This document shows positions 58,954-64,000 of a stretch of 64,000 nucleotides of DNA, one piece after another (the first letter of the stretch is position 1; every line of letters begins with the position of its first letter). The notes beneath the pieces are model-generated. The model saw only the letters and a program-made list of their open reading frames with translations, did not search any database and was not told the DNA's origin. This DNA is from Torymus aiolomorphi (taxonomy: Eukaryota > Arthropoda > Insecta > Hymenoptera > Torymidae). The stretch covers positions 94,095,842-94,159,841 of the forward strand of contig CM070874.1 in assembly GCA_036365515.1 (NCBI GenBank), in the 5' to 3' direction. Both the position numbers and the translations under genes were made by a program.

Positions 58954-60665
58954 TTTTCGAAGAACAAAAAGCACTCTAAAAAATGGAACAGATTCAATAC
59001 ACCGCTATAAGAACTGCACAAGGCTATAGAAGGTCTACTCCAACTAATATATTATTAGCGGAGTCAAAACTGCCACTGATTCAAGAGCGAGCTAAGCTTT
59101 TAGGAAACAAATACATAAGTAAAATCTTGTCCAATAAAAGCAGCCTAATGTATAACAATCTACAGTATATCGACGGCTGAGAGGAAGAAGAACGTATCTC
59201 GACACGCGGATGAAGAACGACGTATCTCGGCGCTCGGGTGAAGAACGACGTATCTCGGCGCGCGGATGAAGAACGACGTATCTCGCCACGAAAATGAAGA
59301 ACGACGTATCTCGGCGCTCGGTTCAAGAACGACGTATCTCGGCGCGCGGATGATCTCTTACGGCCAATGCATGGCCAGTATAGCGGCGAGATACGTCGTT
59401 CTTCAACCGAGCGCCGAGATACGTCGTTCTTCATCCTCGCGCCGAAATACGTCGTTCTTCATCCGCGCGCCGAGATACGTCGTTCTTCATCCGTGCGCCG
59501 AGATACGTCGTTCTTTATCTGCGCGCCGAGATACGTTCTTCTTCCTCTCAGCCGTCGATATAATGGATTCAACCAAAAAAAGAAAAAGAATACTAAAACA
59601 ATTTATCAAAAACAGGACAACGCTTGCTGATTCGATTGAGACACAGGATAACTACAGTATTTTTCTCCATGACTACAGTACAATTGCCACCTCTATCCCA
59701 GTTAATATAAGTTTAAGACAGAAGTTAAAAAAAGGAAGAAATCGAAACTTGGCTTTTAAAACTTTCTTAGAAAATCAACATGCTCTTGACATGTATACTG
59801 ATGTTAATAAGATCTTGGGCAATAATCATGTCGGATCAACATGCGTGGTTCCAAAGCTTAACCTAGAAGTACGGAAAAGTTGTAACATAAAAACATCTAT
59901 TTACACAGCGGAATGCATTACACTCCTTCAAGCTATTGAAATTGCATTATTATGTAGCGATCATGACGTCTTCATTTTTTCCGACACTTTAAGTGCGCTA
60001 CAAAGTTTAAAAAGTGCTAAAACTGATATCCATGCTAACCAATATATGCTACAAATTAAATTACAATATCAATCATTTATAGAAAATAACCCACACAATA
60101 AACTGCTATTTTATTGGATCCCAGCGTACTTAGGGATCGAGGGATATAAATGCGTCGATCAAGCAGCCAAAAGAGCCACTGAAAAAAAAAATGTCCGAAC
60201 TATCCGCTAGTATCGTACAATGATCTTGTTGAATCATTAAAAAAATTAGCTTTCTCGAACACAGTACGTACAATCAAACAGCAAGGTAAAAAAAAAGGTA
60301 GGGAATATTTCGAAATTTATCAAACCCCAAATGTTAAGCCATGGTTCTACAAAATGAATCTTACTAGGGAAACCATTGTCACGATAAACAGATGTAGGTC
60401 TAATCACTATAGCTCAGTTGACTCACTCTCCCGCGTACATATAGTTACAGATCCGAACTGTGAATGTGGCTACGACAAACAAGACCTCAACCATATTTTG
60501 TGGAATTGCTCTAAATACGAAATACAGAGAAAAGAACTAATGCGAAAACTAAAAAAACATAAAAATTATCCACCATTTACAATAACATCTGTTTTGTCCA
60601 CACTCGATCCAAAACTGTTACAAATAATATGTGAATTTTTCAAGAAATGCGATTTAAAAATATAA
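58954..60665 (+). pseudogene. LINE 3' coding part: RT end, RNase H and C-terminal zinc region
   Basis: After the Copia, MEQIQYTAIRTAQGYRRSTPTNI and LPLIQERAKLLGNKY continue the RT C-terminal region. A foldback then inserts (59170-59558). The RNase H follows with AECITLLQAIEIALL (Glu) and FIFSDTLSALQSLKS (Asp), then KLLFYWIPAYLGIEG. A frameshift near 60205 leads to 60354-60665, which ends with CECGYDKQDLNHILWNC, a CCHC-type region normal for I-type LINEs. Stop near 60663. Confidence 0.78.
59170..59558. mobile_element. Small foldback with arms of 28-bp tandem repeats (389 bp)
   Basis: The ends TCGACGGCTGAGAGG and CCTCTCAGCCGTCGA are exact inverses, with TATA on both sides (59166-59169 and 59559-59562). 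Each arm holds about six copies of a 28-base unit containing GAAGAACGACGTATCTCGG, in opposite orientation. The loop is a short unique sequence near 59350-59385. This is the Foldback plan in miniature, inserted in the LINE. Confidence 0.85.
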
Positions 60666-60766
60666 AGTGAAAGTGATCACAGAAATAGATTAGGAAAAGC
60701 CATGTAATCCGAGAAAAATCATTTATTTTCTTAAGTATTGTAATGCTGTATAAGTCCCTTAGGGGA

Positions 60767-60990
60767 TGGGTCTGAAGTTTGCAACGTTGGAGTGCAACGA
60801 AAAAACAAAAATAATTCATTTTACTTCATGTTTATATTAAATAATATTAATTTTGCGTGTAGATTTAGTGTTTTATAGTATAAAATAACTTTAAAACAAA
60901 GGTTTAGATAAAATTTCCATTGTTTAATAACTTTAATCAACCGTAGAAAATTATTTCGTTGCATTCCAACGATGCAAACTTCAGACTCAT
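60767..60990. mobile_element. Hairpin MITE with 9-bp duplication (224 bp)
   Basis: TGGGTCTGAAGTTTGCAACG and CGATGCAAACTTCAGACTCA are inverted ends. CTTAGGGGA is repeated on both sides (60758-60766 and 60991-60999). A 9-bp duplication points to a Mutator-like transposase. It sits in the LINE 3' untranslated region, before the A9 tail. Confidence 0.78.
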
Positions 60991-61549
60991 CTTAGGGGAC
61001 TTGGGTAAGTTCAATAAAAAAAAAGTCTGGATTTTGAGATATCATAAGTATAAGATTTTTGAGACATCATAAAAAACAAAGCGAAAATCATTTTTTCGTT
61101 AACTTTTTTTCTACAAAATAATGTAGCATTGCCTGTGCCCTTCAAGGCCAACTTTGGACCATCTCTTTACAATTTTTTTTCTCCAAGACCTAAATACGTG
61201 AATTTTGAAAACTCGCAAATATCTCTTTAAATCAAATTCATTATTTCTATTTCAGAATTTACACATTTAGATCTCGGAGAAATAAAAAATTGTAGAGGAA
61301 TGGTCCAAAGCCCGTCTTGAAGGGCACAAGCAAAGCTACATTATTTTGTAGAAAAAATTTACAAAAGAATTTGGTTTAGCTTTGTTTTTTAAGATATCTA
61401 AAAAATTTTATACCTTGTGACATCCCAAAATTGAGATGTGAAGGACCAATTCTGACCTTGGAAGCATGTTTAGGGGGCGAAAATACACGGAGGTCTGGTG
61501 GTCTTGTCTCTGGGCTATATTTTTTTTTTTTGTTTGAGGGAGGGCTGTG

Positions 61550-64000
61550 TTATCTATCTTTTGTACGTCTCTGAAGTTGGCAGAACACTTTTAACCCAAG
61601 GTAAAATAAACTATTGGATAATTTGCCGTAAATTATCCGTAAATTATCAGTGGAATTGATAATTTTGCCGCGACCATTTTTTTAAAAAAACGCGAATGTT
61701 CTGCTAACTTCCACCGAAGTTGGCAGAGCACCTGTCTAAAACTAATTAAAAACAACAGATATCACAACGGCATTTACATAGGAATTTGCCGCATTTTTGC
61801 CGTAACAAAACTAGGCAGTTTCTAATAGCAAAATATTATTTTATCATTTATTATAACAATAGTACTGTCAGCTTCGTATGAAGATAGCAGGTCACCTCAC
61901 TGAAACCCAGGAAGGACGAGCGCTATCGACTCGTTAGTGGCACAGGAATTTGCCGCTTTTTATCCGTAAGACAGCTGTGCGTTAGTCGAAAAATAAAAAA
62001 AATTATTTTTATTGTTATAAACAATAATTCATTAGCCCTTATACAGCTCCGTCGCCAACCGATTAAACTAATTAAAGAGATCTGATATTACGTTGAGTTA
62101 CTTAGAATTAAGCCGTTTTTTTACCGTAACAAAACGGTATAGTACAGAAATGTAGATGAAAATTTTTTTAATTTTTATAACAATAGTCCTGTCATCTTCA
62201 TACGAAGCTAGCCGGTCACCTCCCTGAAACCGAGGAAAGACGAGCGCTATCGAGACGAGAGCGGTACAGGAATTTGCCGCTTTTTAGCCGGAACAAAGCT
62301 GTGCACTTTTAACCCAAGGTAAAATAAACTATTGGATAATTTGCCGTAAATTATCTGTAAATTATCCGTGGAATTGATAATTTTGCCGCGACCATTATTT
62401 AAAAAAAACGCGAATGTTCTGCTAACTTCCACCGAAGTTGGCAGAGCACCTGCCTAAAACTAATTAAAAACAACAGATATCACAAAGGCACTCACATAGG
62501 AATTTGCCGCTTTTTAGCCGCAACAAAACTGTGCAGTTTCCAATAGTGAAATATTATCTTTTATTTTATTATAACAATAGTACTGTCAGCTTCGTATGAA
62601 GATAGCAGGTTCCCTCACTGAAACCCTGGAAGGACGAGCGCTATCGACACGTTAGTGGTACAGAAATTTGCCACTTTTTAGCCCTAAGACAACTGTGTGT
62701 TTGTCGAAAAATAAAAAAAATTATTTTTATTGTTATAAACAATAATTCATTAGCACCTATACAGCTCCGTCGCCGACCCATTAAACTAATTAAAGAGATC
62801 TGATATTACATCGGCAGTTACTTAGAATTAAGCCGTTTTTTACCGTAACAAAACGGTATAGTACAGAAATGCAGATAAAAGTTTTTTAAATTTTTATAGC
62901 AATAGTCCCGTCATCTTCATAAGATGCTAGCAGGCGACCTCACTGAAAACCAGGAAAGAAGAGCGCTATCGAGACGACAGCGGTACAGCAGTTTGTCGCT
63001 TTTTAGCCGTAACAAAGCTGTGCACTTTTAACCCAAGGTAAAATAAACTATTGGATAATTTGCCGTAAATTATCTGTAAATTATCGGTGGAATTGATAAT
63101 TTTGCAGCGACCATTTAAAAAAAAAAACGCGAATGTTCTGCTAACTTCCACCGAAGTTGGCAGGGTACCTGTCTAAATCTAATTAAAAACAACAGATATC
63201 ACAACGGCATTTACATAGGAATTTGCTGCTTTTTTGCCGTAACAAAACTGGGCAGTTTCCAATAGCGAAATATTATTTTTTCATTTATTATAACAATAGT
63301 ACTGTCAGCTTCGTATGAAGATGGCAGGTCACCTCACTGAAACTGAGGAAGGACGAGCGCTATCGACTCGTTAGTGGCACAGGAATTTGCCGCTTTTTAG
63401 CCGTAAGACAGCTGTGTGATTGTCGAAAAATAAAAAAAATTATTTTTATTGTTATAAACAATAATTCATTAGCCCTTATACAACTCCATCGCCATCGCCG
63501 ATTAAACTAACTAAAGAAATCTGATATTAAATTGAAAGTTACTTAGAATGAAGCCATTTTTTTACCGTAACAAAACGGTATAGTACAGAAATACAGATGA
63601 AAAGTTTTAAGATTTCTATAACAATAGTCCTGTCATCTTCATACGAAGCTAGCAGGTCACCTCACTGAAACTCAGGAAAGACGAGCGCTATTGAGAGGAG
63701 AGCGGTACAGGAATTTGCCGCTTTTTAGCCGTAACAAAACTGCGCAGTTTCCGATAGTGAAATATTATTTTTTATTTTATTTTGTTGTGATATCATTTTA
63801 TTCGAGCTTTGAATGGTGGGAGTAATGGGTTGCTATGTTACAAAAACAAAAGTGGCGCGAAGGTTTGCTAAATTTATGGCGTACGAAGCGCACTTAGAGA
63901 TGACTAGTTATTGTTATAAACGATAAGTCATTAGCACTTATACAGCTTCGTCGCCGACCGTTACAACTAATTAAAGAGATCTGATATTACATCGACAGTT
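61550..64000. repeat. Tandem array of a ~718-bp unit (about 3.4 units, runs off the edge)
   Basis: The segment CTATTGGATAATTTGCCG recurs at 61611, 62329 and 63048. Each unit contains GAACATTCGCG/CGCGAATGTTCTGCTAAC, CCACCGAAGTTGGCAGAGCACC and two related half-units with TCACCTCACTGAAACCCAGG, GACGAGCGCTATCGA and AATTTGCCGCTTTTTAGCCG. The last copy lacks the CTATTGG part and ends with different text after 63780 before the motif AGAGATCTGATATTACATCG returns. No coding content beyond small chance frames. Confidence 0.88.

Larger units (their letters stand above)
38246..61024 (+). mobile_element. I-type LINE, internally deleted and split by a Copia element
   Basis: A non-LTR retrotransposon with ORF1, reverse transcriptase and RNase H in order, ending in an A9 tail (61016-61024). 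An 11-bp duplication flanks it: GTCTGAATTTT (38235-38245) and GTCTGGATTTT (61025-61035), with one mismatch. The Copia element (40373-58953) splits it within the C-terminal part of the RT region. A 28-bp-repeat foldback (59170-59558) and a MITE (60767-60990) sit in its later part. Confidence 0.8.
38149..61518. mobile_element. TA-flanked hairpin MITE split by 22.8 kb of nested insertions
   Basis: The left end TATAGCCCAGAGACAAGACC (38147-38166) is matched in reverse at 61499-61519 (GGTCTTGTCTCTGGGCTATA-type). The homology continues inward (CTCCGTGTATTTTGGCCCCC with its complement near 61475-61495). After removing the LINE (38246-61024) the remaining halves form one long hairpin: 61109-61220 pairs with 61250-61355. 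TA lies at both outer edges. This is the oldest layer of the nest. Confidence 0.75.

Noticed and set aside
59170..59558. CRISPR-like 28-bp repeats
   Set aside because: The units are contiguous without spacers and reverse orientation at the centre, which is a foldback.
59266..59560. N-terminal coding extension of the RNase H frame through the 28-bp repeats
   Set aside because: The peptide is an artefact of the foldback repeat; LINE homology begins only after 59559.
38149..61518. A single 23-kb autonomous transposon bounded by the terminal inverted repeats
   Set aside because: The ends belong to a short hairpin MITE whose two halves close up once the LINE is removed, so the interior is insertions and not its own cargo.

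Overview
The window looks like AT-rich, intron-bearing genomic DNA of an insect, probably a hymenopteran-type genome, although the species cannot be named from the sequence. The evidence is arthropod TATA/TCAGT promoters, a fasciclin-3-like cell-adhesion gene with GT-AG introns, and insect-type mobile elements (Polinton/adintovirus-like, Jockey/I-type LINEs, Gypsy, Copia, many foldback MITEs). Most of the 64 kb is mobile DNA, much of it inserted into other mobile DNA.

Region 1 (1-8.7 kb) is the right part of a Polinton/Maverick (adintovirus-like) element. It carries protein-primed DNA polymerase B (+, cut by the window edge), integrase with chromodomain (-, catalytic core deleted), a fibre-like protein, two unknown proteins and the packaging ATPase (all -), then a PLA2-like protein, penton-like protein, double-jelly-roll-type capsid protein and a nuclease-like gene (all +). 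Several genes are broken: the integrase lacks two of its three acidic residues, the PLA2 His is Gln, the PLA2/penton junction is out of frame and the last gene has an early in-frame stop. A repeat-rich, G-rich tail follows.

Region 2 (8.7-15.1 kb) holds a 5'-truncated Jockey-like LINE with two lesions, then a degenerate DDE-type transposase gene interrupted by a 1250-bp solo LTR with a 4-bp CTTA target duplication. Region 3 (15.1-23.5 kb) has a young, apparently complete Gypsy element (251-bp LTRs with 2 differences, CTAC duplication, gag and pol joined by an A AAA AAC -1 slip site) inside a 430-bp TTAA-flanked hairpin MITE. Region 4 (23.5-29.8 kb) is mainly AT-rich non-coding DNA with four inverted copies of a ~160-bp unit separated by a 307-bp (TG)n tract and bordered by a 138-bp (AT)n tract.

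Region 5 (29.8-38.0 kb, minus strand) contains the 3' exons of a fasciclin-3-like gene: part of an Ig domain, a candidate 30-nt microexon, the transmembrane exon and a cytoplasmic tail ending in a PDZ-type TPV. Its introns carry hairpin MITEs with TTAA or TA duplications.

Region 6 (38.1-61.5 kb) is a deep nest, possibly within an upstream intron of the same gene. A TA-flanked hairpin MITE was split by an I-type LINE (11-bp target duplication). The LINE was split by a Copia element, a 28-bp-repeat foldback and a 9-bp-TSD MITE. The Copia was split by a hairpin element and by a 14.1-kb giant foldback whose arms are tandem 174-bp repeats. The giant foldback in turn holds a GC-rich solo-LTR-like insert, a mariner-type remnant and a palindrome with a tRNA-like pol III unit at its exact centre. 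Region 7 (61.55-64 kb) is a tandem array of a ~718-bp satellite-like unit.

No CRISPR, operon or bacterial gene was found. The items most likely to be undescribed are the giant 174-bp-repeat foldback and the tRNA-centred palindrome inside it.
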